Source: Thermoplasmatales archaeon (GTDB lineage: Archaea > Thermoplasmatota > E2 > DHVEG-1). From it: a stretch of 47,707 nucleotides of DNA. Below the pieces are notes generated by a model, which saw only the letters and a list, made by a program, of their open reading frames with translations, had not been told where the DNA came from and made no database searches. The stretch is taken from NCBI GenBank assembly GCA_020341795.1, contig CP070836.1:1208752-1256458 (forward strand), in the 5' to 3' direction. This document shows, one piece after another, positions 16,104 through 25,063 of this stretch (positions are counted from its first letter, which is position 1; every line of letters begins with the position of its first letter). The position numbers were made by a program, and so were the translations under genes.

Positions 16104-17780
16104 CTAATAAATCGTAGGTTCAACATATTCTCCAAAAACATCTCTTAGTACTTGACAAGTTTCACCTAAAGTAGCATAGCTATGAACACAATCAAGGATA
16201 TATGGCATTAAGTTTTCATTACCTTCTGCTGCTTTTCTAAGTTTTTTAATATTTCGTTCATATTTAGCTTGGTTTCTATCTTTTCGAAGTTTTTTTAGAC
16301 GGTTTATTTGACGTTCTTCCCCTTTTTCATCCATCTTTAGAATCGGAATCTCTATCAGCTCATCCATCTTATAGTCATTTACACTAACAATAATACGTTT
16401 TTTTTCCTCAATTTCTTTTTGATATTTATATGCTGCATTTGCTATTTCTCGTTGATAAAAACCTTTCTCAATTGCTGGTAACACACCTCCAAATCGTTCT
16501 ACTTTATCCCAATAATCATATGTTTCTTTTACCATTTTGTCAGTAAGCCACTCTATATAATATGAACCACCTAGTGGATCGACAGTGCTAGTCACACCAC
16601 TTTCCTCAGCAATTATCTGTTGCGTTCGAAGAGCAATTCGTGCAGCTTTTTCTGATGGAAGAGCAAGAGCTTCATCCATTGAATTTGTATGAAGACTCTG
16701 AGTTCCGCCAAGAATAGCAGCAAGTGCTTGTAGTGTTACACGAGAAATATTAATTTCAGGTTGCTGTGAGGTAAGACTCACCCCTGCTGTCTGAGTGTGA
16801 AATCGCATAAAAAGAGACCTAGGTTTTTTTGCTCCAAGTTTTTTTAGCTCATTTGCCCAAATACGTCGTGCGGCACGATATTTAGCAATTTCTTCAAAGA
16901 AATCATTATGAGCATTAAAGAAGAAACTTAGACGAGGTGCAAAATCATCAATATTAAGACCACGTTTCATAGCCCATTTAACATATTCTACACCATTACC
17001 GATTGTAAAAGCAAGTTCTTGTAGAGCTGTACTTCCTGCTTCGCGAATATGATAGCCACTAATGCTTATTGTATTCCAGCCGGGTATTTCTTTGAAACCA
17101 AATTCAAATGTATCAACTATTAATCTCATACTAGGTTCTGGCGGAAAAATCCAGGATTTCTGAGCTATATATTCTTTTAAAATATCATTTTGTATTGTTC
17201 CACCAATAATTCGTCGATCAATACTACGGTTCTCAGCATTTGCAATATAAAAACCCCATACAATTGCTGCTGGACCATTGATGGTCATACTAGTAGTGAC
17301 TTTATTTATTGGAATATCTTTAAATAATATCTCCATATCCTTTAAACTACTAATTGCTACACCACATTTTCCAAACTCACCTCGTGATAATGGATGATCA
17401 GTATCATAACCATATAAAGTTGGATAATCAAATGCAACACTTAAACCGGTTTCACCATGTTTTAATAAATATTTGTAACGAAGATTAGTCTCTTCAGCAG
17501 ATCCAAAACCTGAAAACATACGAAATGTCCAAAGTTTACCTCTGTACATATTTGGATGAATACCTCTTAAAAAAGGAAAGTCGCCTGGAAATCCTATATC
17601 TTTTAAGTAATCAAGATGAAAAATATCAGCAGGCGTATAAAGATTCTTTATCTCATTTGCAGATAAGTTTTCAAACTTTTTTTTACGTTCAGTATGATTC
17701 TTAATATGCTTAGAATAAATTTCTTTTTGCCATTTATTTTTTTCACGTTTGATAATATCTATTTCTTTTTTATCAAACAT
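16104..17780 (-). CDS. B12-dependent acyl-CoA mutase, large subunit (isobutyryl-type residues)
   Basis: 558 residues from ATG 17780, chosen because GGAGGT stands 8 bases upstream; an in-frame start 27 bases earlier is weaker. Full-length TIM-barrel mutase with RGKLWTFRMFSGFGSAEETN, TGLSVAFDYPTLYGYDTDHP and GTIQNDILKEYI. At the positions that read the substrate in methylmalonyl-CoA mutase (Tyr89 and Arg207 of the Propionibacterium enzyme) it has His75 in RGIHPNMY and Gln207 in EYIAQKSWIFPP. The missing Arg means no salt bridge to a substrate carboxylate, so an isobutyryl/butyryl-type or hydroxyacyl-CoA is likelier than methylmalonyl-CoA. 16 bases after the adenosyltransferase. Confidence 0.93.
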   Translation of the reverse strand: MFDKKEIDIIKREKNKWQKEIYSKHIKNHTERKKKFENLSANEIKNLYTPADIFHLDYLKDIGFPGDFPFLRGIHPNMYRGKLWTFRMFSGFGSAEETNLRYKYLLKHGETGLSVAFDYPTLYGYDTDHPLSRGEFGKCGVAISSLKDMEILFKDIPINKVTTSMTINGPAAIVWGFYIANAENRSIDRRIIGGTIQNDILKEYIAQKSWIFPPEPSMRLIVDTFEFGFKEIPGWNTISISGYHIREAGSTALQELAFTIGNGVEYVKWAMKRGLNIDDFAPRLSFFFNAHNDFFEEIAKYRAARRIWANELKKLGAKKPRSLFMRFHTQTAGVSLTSQQPEINISRVTLQALAAILGGTQSLHTNSMDEALALPSEKAARIALRTQQIIAEESGVTSTVDPLGGSYYIEWLTDKMVKETYDYWDKVERFGGVLPAIEKGFYQREIANAAYKYQKEIEEKKRIIVSVNDYKMDELIEIPILKMDEKGEERQINRLKKLRKDRNQAKYERNIKKLRKAAEGNENLMPYILDCVHSYATLGETCQVLRDVFGEYVEPTIY

Positions 17781-17796
17781 ATCAGGAAACCTCCTA

Positions 17797-18315
17797 TTAA
17801 TAATCAATTCCTTTACGAGCTTCTACACCTTGTTGATAGGGATGTTTTATCTCAAGCATTTCAGTGACAACATCTGCAATTCTAACAATTTCAGAATTGG
17901 CATATCTACCAGTCAATACAAGCTCAAGATTCTCAGGTTTTTTCTCAATAAGTTTTATTAAATGCTCAACAGAGATTAATTTGAAATCAACTGCAACATT
18001 GATTTCATCAAGGATGATCATATCATACTTTTTTCTATTCATAAGTGATTTAGCACACTCAAATCCTTCTTTAGCAAGATCTATATCAATTTGTTCAGGT
18101 TTTTCTTTAGATACAAATTCATCACGACCATGTTGTGAAAATGTAAAATTATTAAGTTTTTCAAGTGCATCGAGTTCACTATACCTTCGACCTTTCATAA
18201 ACTGAATCATATGTACCTTTAAGCCTGCACCGGCTGCGCGTAATCCAAGACCAATAGCTGCAGTTGTTTTTCCTTTTCCTGGACCAGTATATACATGAAT
18301 GAAACCTTTATCCAA
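17797..18315 (-). CDS. cobA: Cob(I)alamin adenosyltransferase (CobA/BtuR type)
   Basis: 172 residues. P-loop GPGKGKTTAAIGLGLRAAG near the N-terminus, then MIQFMKG, DMIILDEINVA and LVLTGRYAN, the CobA/CobO signatures. It makes adenosylcobalamin, the cofactor of the mutase encoded directly downstream. The start is TTG at 18315 behind a G-rich site (GGTGGGGG); no ATG fits. First gene of the mutase operon, divergent from the acyl-CoA dehydrogenase gene. Confidence 0.95.
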   Translation of the reverse strand: MDKGFIHVYTGPGKGKTTAAIGLGLRAAGAGLKVHMIQFMKGRRYSELDALEKLNNFTFSQHGRDEFVSKEKPEQIDIDLAKEGFECAKSLMNRKKYDMIILDEINVAVDFKLISVEHLIKLIEKKPENLELVLTGRYANSEIVRIADVVTEMLEIKHPYQQGVEARKGIDY

Positions 18316-18410
18316 AGAATTCCCCCACCTGAAATTAACTAGCTTATTATATTTCTTTCTTTTAATACAAGATAGAAACCTTTATTTTTATTAACTAGAT
18401 TCCCACCCCC
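18316..18410. promoter_or_regulatory. Divergent promoter region, mutase operon / acyl-CoA dehydrogenase operon
   Basis: The 95 bases between the two operons hold AT-rich TATA-like stretches. For the plus strand TTTATTTTTATTAA lies about 25-30 bases before the ATG at 18411, which has no ribosome site, so a leaderless message is likely. Both operons act on short acyl-CoAs, so joint control from this region is plausible, but I see no clear operator. Confidence 0.4.
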
Positions 18411-19550
18411 ATGAAACTCGAGTTAAATGATCAACAAAAAATGATTAAAAAAATGGTTAAAGAGTTCGCAGAAAAACATATTGCACCATTTGCAGCTGAA
18501 TTAGATCAAAAAGAAGAATACCCAACAAAAATCCTTAAAGAAATGGCAAAACTTGGTCTTCTTGGAATTATAATTCCAACAGAATATGGTGGTGCTGGTC
18601 TTGATACAATAAGTTATGCAACAGTTATAGAAGAGATTTCCAGGAAATGTTCATCAACAGGTGTAATAACCTCTGTTCATAACTCACTTGTTTCTCATCC
18701 TATTATGAAATATGGAACAGAGGAACAAAAAAAAAAATATTTAACAATACTTGCAAAAGGAGAAGAAATTGGTGCTTTTGCAGCAACTGAGCCGAACGCA
18801 GGGTCTGATCTTGGTGCAATGCAAACGACAGCGGTTCTTAAAGGTAACAAATACATTATTAATGGTGATAAAACCTTTATAACAAGTGGTCCTGAGGCAG
18901 GTATAATTATTGTTTTTGCAGTCACAAATAAAGAAGCAGGTTCAAAAGGTATTAGTGCTTTTATCGTTGAAGATTCATTCAAAGGTTATAAAGTCGGAAG
19001 TATTTTTGAAAAACTTGGAATTAATGCTTCTAAAACCTCTGAGCTTATTTTTGAAGATATGGAAGTTCCAAAAGAAAATCTTCTTGGAAAAGAAGGTGAA
19101 GGATTCAAGATTGCTCTAAGTACTCTTGACGGTGGTCGTATTGGAATAGCTGCTCAAGCTGTAGGAATAGCTCGAGCAGCATTAGATGAAAGTATTGAAT
19201 ATGCAAAACAAAGGCAACAATTCGGTCGCCCTCTTGCAAAATTCCAAGCAATTCAATGGATGATTGCTGATATGGCAACACGAATTGAAGCAGCAAGGTA
19301 TCTTGTTTATAATGCATCATATTTAAAAGACAAAGGAGAACGGTTTTCAAAAGAAGCCGCAATGGCAAAGTTATATGCCTCTGAAACAGCGATGGATGCA
19401 GTGATTAAAGCTGTACAAATCCATGGAGGATATGGTTACACAAAAGAATATGCAGTAGAAAGATTATTCAGAGATGCAAAAATCACCGAAATCTATGAAG
19501 GAACATCTGAAATCCAACGCTTAGTAATATCTGGAAGTTTACTAAAATAA
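18411..19550 (+). CDS. Acyl-CoA dehydrogenase, short-chain (butyryl-CoA type)
   Basis: 379 residues, the length of short-chain enzymes. Flavin and substrate segments AFAATEPNAGSD, FITSGPEAG, GRIGIAAQAVGIARAA, KFQAIQWMIADMA, QIHGGYGYTKEYAVERLFRDAKI, and the catalytic base Glu363 in IYEGTSEIQRL. Introduces the alpha-beta double bond (for example butyryl-CoA to crotonyl-CoA) and passes electrons to the ETF encoded two genes downstream. First gene of an operon with acyl-CoA synthetase and EtfBA. Confidence 0.95.
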   Translation: MKLELNDQQKMIKKMVKEFAEKHIAPFAAELDQKEEYPTKILKEMAKLGLLGIIIPTEYGGAGLDTISYATVIEEISRKCSSTGVITSVHNSLVSHPIMKYGTEEQKKKYLTILAKGEEIGAFAATEPNAGSDLGAMQTTAVLKGNKYIINGDKTFITSGPEAGIIIVFAVTNKEAGSKGISAFIVEDSFKGYKVGSIFEKLGINASKTSELIFEDMEVPKENLLGKEGEGFKIALSTLDGGRIGIAAQAVGIARAALDESIEYAKQRQQFGRPLAKFQAIQWMIADMATRIEAARYLVYNASYLKDKGERFSKEAAMAKLYASETAMDAVIKAVQIHGGYGYTKEYAVERLFRDAKITEIYEGTSEIQRLVISGSLLK

Positions 19551-19572
19551 AACAATTAGTGGAGAAAAAATT

Positions 19573-21204
19573 ATGGGGGAGTTTAACTATTCAAAAGAAT
19601 TTCAGAAATGGAAATGGGATATTCCAGATGAATATAACATTGGTTATGATTGTGTAGACAAACATGTTAAAACAGAAAAGAAAAATAAAGTAGCACTATA
19701 TTGGGAGGATGACCTTGGTAACACTGATAAACTAACTTTTAATGATATGAAAAGACTAACTGATAAGTTTGGAAATGTTTTAAAAAATCTTGGATTAAAA
19801 AAACAAGATCGATTTCTACTACGTCTACCAAATCTATCAGAATTTCAAACAACATTTCTTGGTGGAGTAAAAATTGGTGCAATACCTATACCATCAAGCG
19901 TTATGTTCAGATCTCATGAAATTGAATACAGAATTAATGATAGTGGTTCAAAAATAGTAATTACAACTCCAAGATATGTACATGAAGTAAATGAAATAAA
20001 AAAACAATGTCCAACTCTTGAACATATAATAATTATTGGAGAGGCATACGATGATCAACTTTCTTATGAAAAACTGATGAGAGAAGCATCATCAAAATTA
20101 GAAATAGAACAAACAAAAAAAGACGATATGGCGTTTTTCTGCTACACATCTGGTACAACAGGTAATCCAAAAGCTGCAGTTCATCTTCACAGATGGGTAC
20201 CAGGAAATGATCCAAGTGTTTTATTTTGGCAAAATGGAAGAGACGATGACATACTTGCACATACTGGAGATCTTAACTGGATTTTCCCACTAGGAAATGG
20301 CTTTTTATATCCATGGCGGCATGGTTTTTCAACATTCATATATGATGGCAGGTTCAATCCAGAGAAATGGTATGAATTATTAGAAAAATATAAAATTACA
20401 AACCTTGCATCAGTTCCAACAGCATATCGAATGTTTGTAGCTGTAAAAGATGCTGATAAAAAATATGACTTATCAGGTCTTAGACATTGTATATCTGCAG
20501 GTGAACCATTAAACCCTGAAGTAATAAAAAAATGGAAAAAATTCTTCAAACTTGATATATATGATGGAATAGGTATGACAGAGATTATGGTATACCTATC
20601 AAATCTCATAAATATGAAAATTAAACCAGGGTCATGTGGCCGACCACAACCCGGAAAAATATGTGCAATTCTTGATGAACAAGGAAAAACTCTATCAAAA
20701 GGAGAATCAGGAGTGTTGGGAATAAAACAAACAGATCCAGGTCTTTTCAAAGAATACTGGAATAAACCTGAAATAACAAATGAGAGTTTTAAAAATGGTT
20801 GGTTTTTAACTGGTGATGTACTATATCAGGACGAAGAAGGATATTACTGGTTTAGTGGTCGTAATGATGACCTTATCATGGCAGCAGGATATCGAATATC
20901 ACCATTCGAAGTTGAATCTGCAATTATTTCTCATCCAGATGTACTTGAATGTGCAGTTGTTTCAAGTCCTGATGAAATAAGAGGATTTCTTGTCAAAGCA
21001 TTTATAGTACTTCATGATACAAACAAGGCATCAGATAGTCTTATTAAAAATATCCAGGAGCATACAAAAACTGTTGCTGCTCCATATAAATATCCAAGAA
21101 TAATTGAATTTGTAGAGGAATTACCAAAAACACAAAGTGGAAAAATTAAAAGAAAACAATTAAGAGAATTAGAAATTGAAAGGAAAGGAGTGAAAAAAAT
21201 ATGA
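19573..21204 (+). CDS. Acyl-CoA synthetase, AMP-forming (medium/short-chain type)
   Basis: 543 residues. AMP-binding core CYTSGTTGNPKAAVH, acceptor motif YDGIGMTE, TGDVLYQDEEGYYWFSGRNDDLIMAAGYRI hinge and the C-terminal catalytic lysine segment KTQSGKIKRKQLRE. The overall sequence is like the ACSM/benzoate-CoA ligase branch, acting on short, medium or aromatic acids. It would activate free fatty acid for the dehydrogenase upstream, although many archaea use ADP-forming synthetases instead. GGAG lies before the ATG, and the stop overlaps the etfB start by 4 bases. Confidence 0.93.
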   Translation: MGEFNYSKEFQKWKWDIPDEYNIGYDCVDKHVKTEKKNKVALYWEDDLGNTDKLTFNDMKRLTDKFGNVLKNLGLKKQDRFLLRLPNLSEFQTTFLGGVKIGAIPIPSSVMFRSHEIEYRINDSGSKIVITTPRYVHEVNEIKKQCPTLEHIIIIGEAYDDQLSYEKLMREASSKLEIEQTKKDDMAFFCYTSGTTGNPKAAVHLHRWVPGNDPSVLFWQNGRDDDILAHTGDLNWIFPLGNGFLYPWRHGFSTFIYDGRFNPEKWYELLEKYKITNLASVPTAYRMFVAVKDADKKYDLSGLRHCISAGEPLNPEVIKKWKKFFKLDIYDGIGMTEIMVYLSNLINMKIKPGSCGRPQPGKICAILDEQGKTLSKGESGVLGIKQTDPGLFKEYWNKPEITNESFKNGWFLTGDVLYQDEEGYYWFSGRNDDLIMAAGYRISPFEVESAIISHPDVLECAVVSSPDEIRGFLVKAFIVLHDTNKASDSLIKNIQEHTKTVAAPYKYPRIIEFVEELPKTQSGKIKRKQLRELEIERKGVKKI

Positions 21205-21962
21205 ATATAATAGTATGTGCAAAACAAGTAGTAGATATATCTGAGATGAAAATCGATCCAAGTACAAAAAAACCTATTTTAGAAGGTGTCCCTCAGAAAG
21301 TTAATGATATTGATAAAAATGCTTTAGAGGAAGCAATTAAAATAAAAGAGAAAATTGGTGGAAAAATAATAGTTTTAACAATTGGTCCAAGTGATGCTAA
21401 AGAAAGAATAAAAGAGTTACTTGCAATGGGTGCAGATGAGGGAATACTTGTAAACCCACCAGATAACAAAGATTATCATGTGGTTGCAAGCCTTTTAGCA
21501 AGTGCAATAAAAAAAATTGGCCAATACGATTTAATATTATGTGGTGAAGCATCAGTTGATCTTTTTTCAGGACAGATTGGACCACATTTAGCTGGTCTGT
21601 TAAACATCCCGCAAATTACATATGCTCAGAAAATAGATGCTGAAAAAGACAAGATTACAGCTGATCGAAACATGGGTGATAAAGCAGTTACAACAGAATC
21701 AACTTATCCAGTTCTCGTAACTGTTACAAAAGAAATTAATGAACCAAGACTGCCCAGTCTAATGCAAATTCTTGGTGCAGCAAGTAAACCTATCAATGAA
21801 TGGCCTGGTGATTCACTTGGTGCTGATACAAAATCATTAGTTGATACCGTTGAACTTAAAGGTGTTCCAATGGAGAGAAAAAACGTTGTCTATAAAGATG
21901 ATATTGATGAATCAATTGGAAAACTCGTTGAGAGTTTAATTAAAGAAGGAGTACTAAGGTGA
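21201..21962 (+). CDS. etfB: Electron transfer flavoprotein subunit beta
   Basis: 253 residues starting MNIIVCAKQVVDISEMKID, with VNDIDKNALEEAIKIKEK and the AMP/FAD-binding region LILCGEASVDLFSGQIGPHLAG. The usual DGDT(A)QVGP motif is changed to DLFSGQIGP, as in several archaeal ETFs. It pairs with EtfA to take electrons from acyl-CoA dehydrogenase. Translation is probably coupled to the synthetase through an ATGA overlap. Confidence 0.95.
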   Translation: MNIIVCAKQVVDISEMKIDPSTKKPILEGVPQKVNDIDKNALEEAIKIKEKIGGKIIVLTIGPSDAKERIKELLAMGADEGILVNPPDNKDYHVVASLLASAIKKIGQYDLILCGEASVDLFSGQIGPHLAGLLNIPQITYAQKIDAEKDKITADRNMGDKAVTTESTYPVLVTVTKEINEPRLPSLMQILGAASKPINEWPGDSLGADTKSLVDTVELKGVPMERKNVVYKDDIDESIGKLVESLIKEGVLR

Positions 21963-21968
21963 TAAATA

Positions 21969-22925
21969 ATGGTACTAGTTTACTCAAATGACAAAAAAAT
22001 TACAATCGAGCTTTTAAATAAAGCAAGTGAAATAGCAAAACAACTAAAAAAAAACACAACAGTTATAATAATTGGAAAAACGGATGATTCACTTGCTAAA
22101 GAGTATATATCTTATGGTGCTGATCAAGTTTTTATTATTGAAACAGATCAACAAAAATTCAAAGCAGAAGAATATGCAGGATTTCTGGAAAATGCAATTA
22201 AGGAAACTGGTTCTGAAACAATATTAATCGGTTCTAATAAAAACGGAAAAGAGCTAGCATCAAGACTTGCTGGAAAATTAAAAGCTGGTTGTATCATTGA
22301 TGCGATAAACATATATGTAAAAAATAAAAAAATTACAGCAGAACGAGTAGTATATAGTGGAAACGCTATAGCTATTGAACAATTTAACTCAAAACCTGAG
22401 ATTTTAACAGTTCCATCAAAGGTATTTAATCCACTTACCAAAAATGACAGTCGAACTGGAGTTATAATAAAAAAGAAATTTGATGTTGAAAAATATGCAT
22501 CAAAGATAACAAAAATACAAGAAATGCAAACTGATAGCGTAAATGTTGAGGATGCAGAGATAATAGTATCATGTGGTAGAGGTTTTAAAAACAAAGACGA
22601 TATAAAACTTGTACAAGAACTTGCTGATGTGTTAAAAGGTAAAACTGTAGGATGTAGTAGACCCATAGCTGCTGATCTAAAATGGCTTTCTGAGGACCAT
22701 TGGATTGGACTTTCTGGTCATAAAGTAAAACCTAAATTATACATTGCAGCAGGAATCTCAGGACAGATACAACACATAGCGGGTATGCGTGATTCAGGTA
22801 TTATTGTAGCGATTAATAAAGATCCAGAGGCACTTATTTTCAAATCCGCAGATTATGGCATAGTTGGAGATTTATATGAAATAATTCCAAAACTAACAGC
22901 TGCTGTAAAAGAAAAAATCGGATAA
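21969..22925 (+). CDS. etfA: Electron transfer flavoprotein subunit alpha
   Basis: 318 residues. C-terminal FAD domain intact: IIVSCGRGFKNKDDIKLVQ, VGCSRPIAADLKWLSEDHWIGLSGHKVKPKLYIAAGISG, QHIAGMRDSGIIVAINKDPEAL and FKSADYGIVGDLYEIIP. It holds the redox FAD of ETF. It follows etfB by 6 bases. The quinone- or ferredoxin-linked acceptor of this ETF is not in the window. Confidence 0.96.
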   Translation: MVLVYSNDKKITIELLNKASEIAKQLKKNTTVIIIGKTDDSLAKEYISYGADQVFIIETDQQKFKAEEYAGFLENAIKETGSETILIGSNKNGKELASRLAGKLKAGCIIDAINIYVKNKKITAERVVYSGNAIAIEQFNSKPEILTVPSKVFNPLTKNDSRTGVIIKKKFDVEKYASKITKIQEMQTDSVNVEDAEIIVSCGRGFKNKDDIKLVQELADVLKGKTVGCSRPIAADLKWLSEDHWIGLSGHKVKPKLYIAAGISGQIQHIAGMRDSGIIVAINKDPEALIFKSADYGIVGDLYEIIPKLTAAVKEKIG

Positions 22926-22965
22926 TTATAGATTATTATTTCAAAGCCTAATATTCTTAGGAGGA

Positions 22966-23505
22966 ATGGTATATATTACTAGAGATAAAGATAGGAAAAT
23001 TATAAAAAATATTCAAGATGAAAAAATTGCTGATTTTATTTTTATGCATTTACGTAACATGTGGGCTGTTGATGGATTATATTTTCTATTCATTGAAGAA
23101 AAATTTGGAACAGAAGAAGCAACAGAGATTGATAGTATGGTCTGGAATGCAATGGGTAAAATCGAAGCAAAGAGAATACGAAAGTTATTTAATATTAAAG
23201 AAAATGATATTAATTCTTTTATGAAAGCACTTGAATATTCTGGATGGGCAATGGATCTTGAAGATAAAGAAACATCTATAGAAAATAGTATTGGAATAAT
23301 CAGAAACAAAAAATGTAGAGTTCAAAATACAAGGCTTTCAAAAGGTTTATCTGAGTTTGGATGCAAACCTGTTAGATATAATTTCTTAAAATCATTTGCT
23401 AAAGAATTTAATCCTAATATCGAAGTTACCTGTAATGTTTGTCCACCAGATGAGCACTCTAAAGATCTATGGTGTGAATGGGAGTTCAAGATAAAAGGGA
23501 AGTAA
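22966..23505 (+). CDS. Unknown protein in acyl-CoA operon, possibly DUF6125-like
   Basis: 179 residues with no membrane segment. It shows a helical N-terminal part (IADFIFMHLRNMWAVDGLYFLFIEEKFGTEEAT) and a cysteine-containing end (VTCNVCPPDEHSKDLWCEWEFKI). The architecture recalls DUF6125 / thiazoline-carboxylate-hydrolase-like proteins found beside anaerobic acyl-CoA genes, but I am not certain of the family. The start is odd: AGGAGG abuts the ATG with only one base between, so initiation may be further in. It lies 40 bases after etfA and 3 bases before the dehydratase-like gene, so the two probably work together. Confidence 0.65.
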   Translation: MVYITRDKDRKIIKNIQDEKIADFIFMHLRNMWAVDGLYFLFIEEKFGTEEATEIDSMVWNAMGKIEAKRIRKLFNIKENDINSFMKALEYSGWAMDLEDKETSIENSIGIIRNKKCRVQNTRLSKGLSEFGCKPVRYNFLKSFAKEFNPNIEVTCNVCPPDEHSKDLWCEWEFKIKGK

Positions 23506-23508
23506 AAT

Positions 23509-24944
23509 ATGAGAACCTCCTCGGAATATAAAAAAAGCCTTAAACAGATGAGACCAAATATTTACAAATTTGGAGAATTAATTAAAGATGTAACAACACA
23601 TCCTACAACAAAAAGAACAGTTGAAGGACATAGTCAGATATTTAAAGCAGCACAAAAATCTGAATATAAAGAAATTCTTACAACTAAATCTCATCTAACT
23701 GGAAAACCTGTTATAAGATATCTCTCGATTCTAGGAAACGCAGATGATATGATAGCAAATGTTCGCATGAAACGGCTTATGTTTAATCTAACGGGTACAT
23801 GTACTGGCGGGCGTTGTGTAGGATTTAATGCAATTAATGCAATGTGGTCAACTACATATGATATGGACAAAGAATTAAACACGGACTATCATCAGAGATT
23901 AAAATCCTGGTTAATAGATGCACAAAACTGTGATATAACAGTTGCTGGTGCATTGACTGATCCAAAAGGCGATAGGACAAAAACTCCTTCTCAACAAAAA
24001 GATCCTGATATGAGTTTGCATATTGTTGAAAAAAAAGAGGAGGGAATTATTGTCCGAGGAGCCAAGGTTATGATATGTGGTATCGCAGCTGCTAATGAAG
24101 TTTTTATAATGCCAGGTATTGGTTATAAAGAATCTGATAAAGATTATGCAATAGCTTTTGCAATTCCCAGAGATAGCGATAATCTTACTATATAGAGGCT
24201 AGAAGACCTAGTGATAATAGAGAGTTGGAAGATGGTTTTGACATACCTGTAGAAATAGGTGGTATAACCCAAGCATATTTATTATTTGAAGATGTTTTTA
24301 TCCCAAAAGATAGGGTTTTTATGTGTCAAGAATACAAATATTCAATGAACGCAATTATGAATTTCATTGCGCCGTATCGAGCAGCTATTGGAGGGTGTGT
24401 CGCAGGTCAAGGAGATATGATGATAGGTGCTTGTGTACTTATGGCTAGAGCAAATGGTTTATCTGAAAAAACATTTAAAGATAAAATAACGCAGATGATA
24501 ATTAACAATGAAATCACTTATGGGATGGGTATTGCTGCAAGTGTGCTTGGTACAAAACATCCATCAGGAGTATGGATACCAAATCAACTTATATCAAATG
24601 TAAATAAAGTTCAAGTTGCAACTCTTCCTTATGAAACAAAAAGACTTGCTCAAGAAATAGCAGGTGGAATAGCAGAAACAGGATGTCTTCCATCTTGTAA
24701 GGATATAAATGATCCAAAATATGGAGACCTATTAAAGAAATATTTAAAAGCAAACTGCTCAGGTGAAACAAGGGTTAAAATTGCTCGACTATTAGAATGG
24801 TTAACAATAGGTGCAGGAGTTCCAGGATGTATGCATGGTGGTGGTTCACCGGATAGTGCCAGGTTAATGATTAATGCTAAAACAGATATAAATAAATATA
24901 TTGATCTTGTTAAAAGGCTTATTGATGTCAAAGAAGAATTTTAA
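23509..24944 (+). pseudogene. 4-hydroxybutyryl-CoA dehydratase-like flavoprotein, interrupted by a frameshift
   Basis: Two frames cover one protein of about 478 residues. Frame 1 runs from ATG 23509 to the TAG at 24193-24195; frame 0 resumes at GAG 24195 (EARRPSDNRELEDGFDIP) and ends at 24944. Restoring one base near 24193 joins them without loss. Family: 4-hydroxyphenylacetate-3-hydroxylase / 4-hydroxybutyryl-CoA dehydratase, with STTYDMD and FEDVFIPKDRVFMC. Compared with the Clostridium dehydratase, the Fe-S cysteines are C98-x4-C103 (usual spacing x3) and Tyr replaces the ligand His292 (APYRAAIGGC, with the last Cys kept). It could be a pseudogene, an assembly error or programmed frameshifting. 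Confidence 0.82.
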
Positions 24945-25063
24945 TTATAAACAAGTTTTAATTTTAACAACAATAAAGCAAATGCGATATTACTCATTTT
25001 GACATTTTTACACATTTGTTTTATATATAATCAATCTTAAAAATTGATATGCTATAGAATATC

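Noticed and set aside
16104-17780. Methylmalonyl-CoA mutase as a firm name
   Set aside because: The substrate-defining Tyr and Arg are His and Gln, so only the broader mutase name is supported.
20187-20750. 187-codon minus ORF inside the acyl-CoA synthetase gene
   Set aside because: Antisense of conserved AMP-binding motifs; no independent signal.
24225-24944. Second half of the dehydratase-like gene as an independent gene
   Set aside because: It begins in the middle of a conserved domain, has no ribosome site, and joins the first half through a one-base shift.
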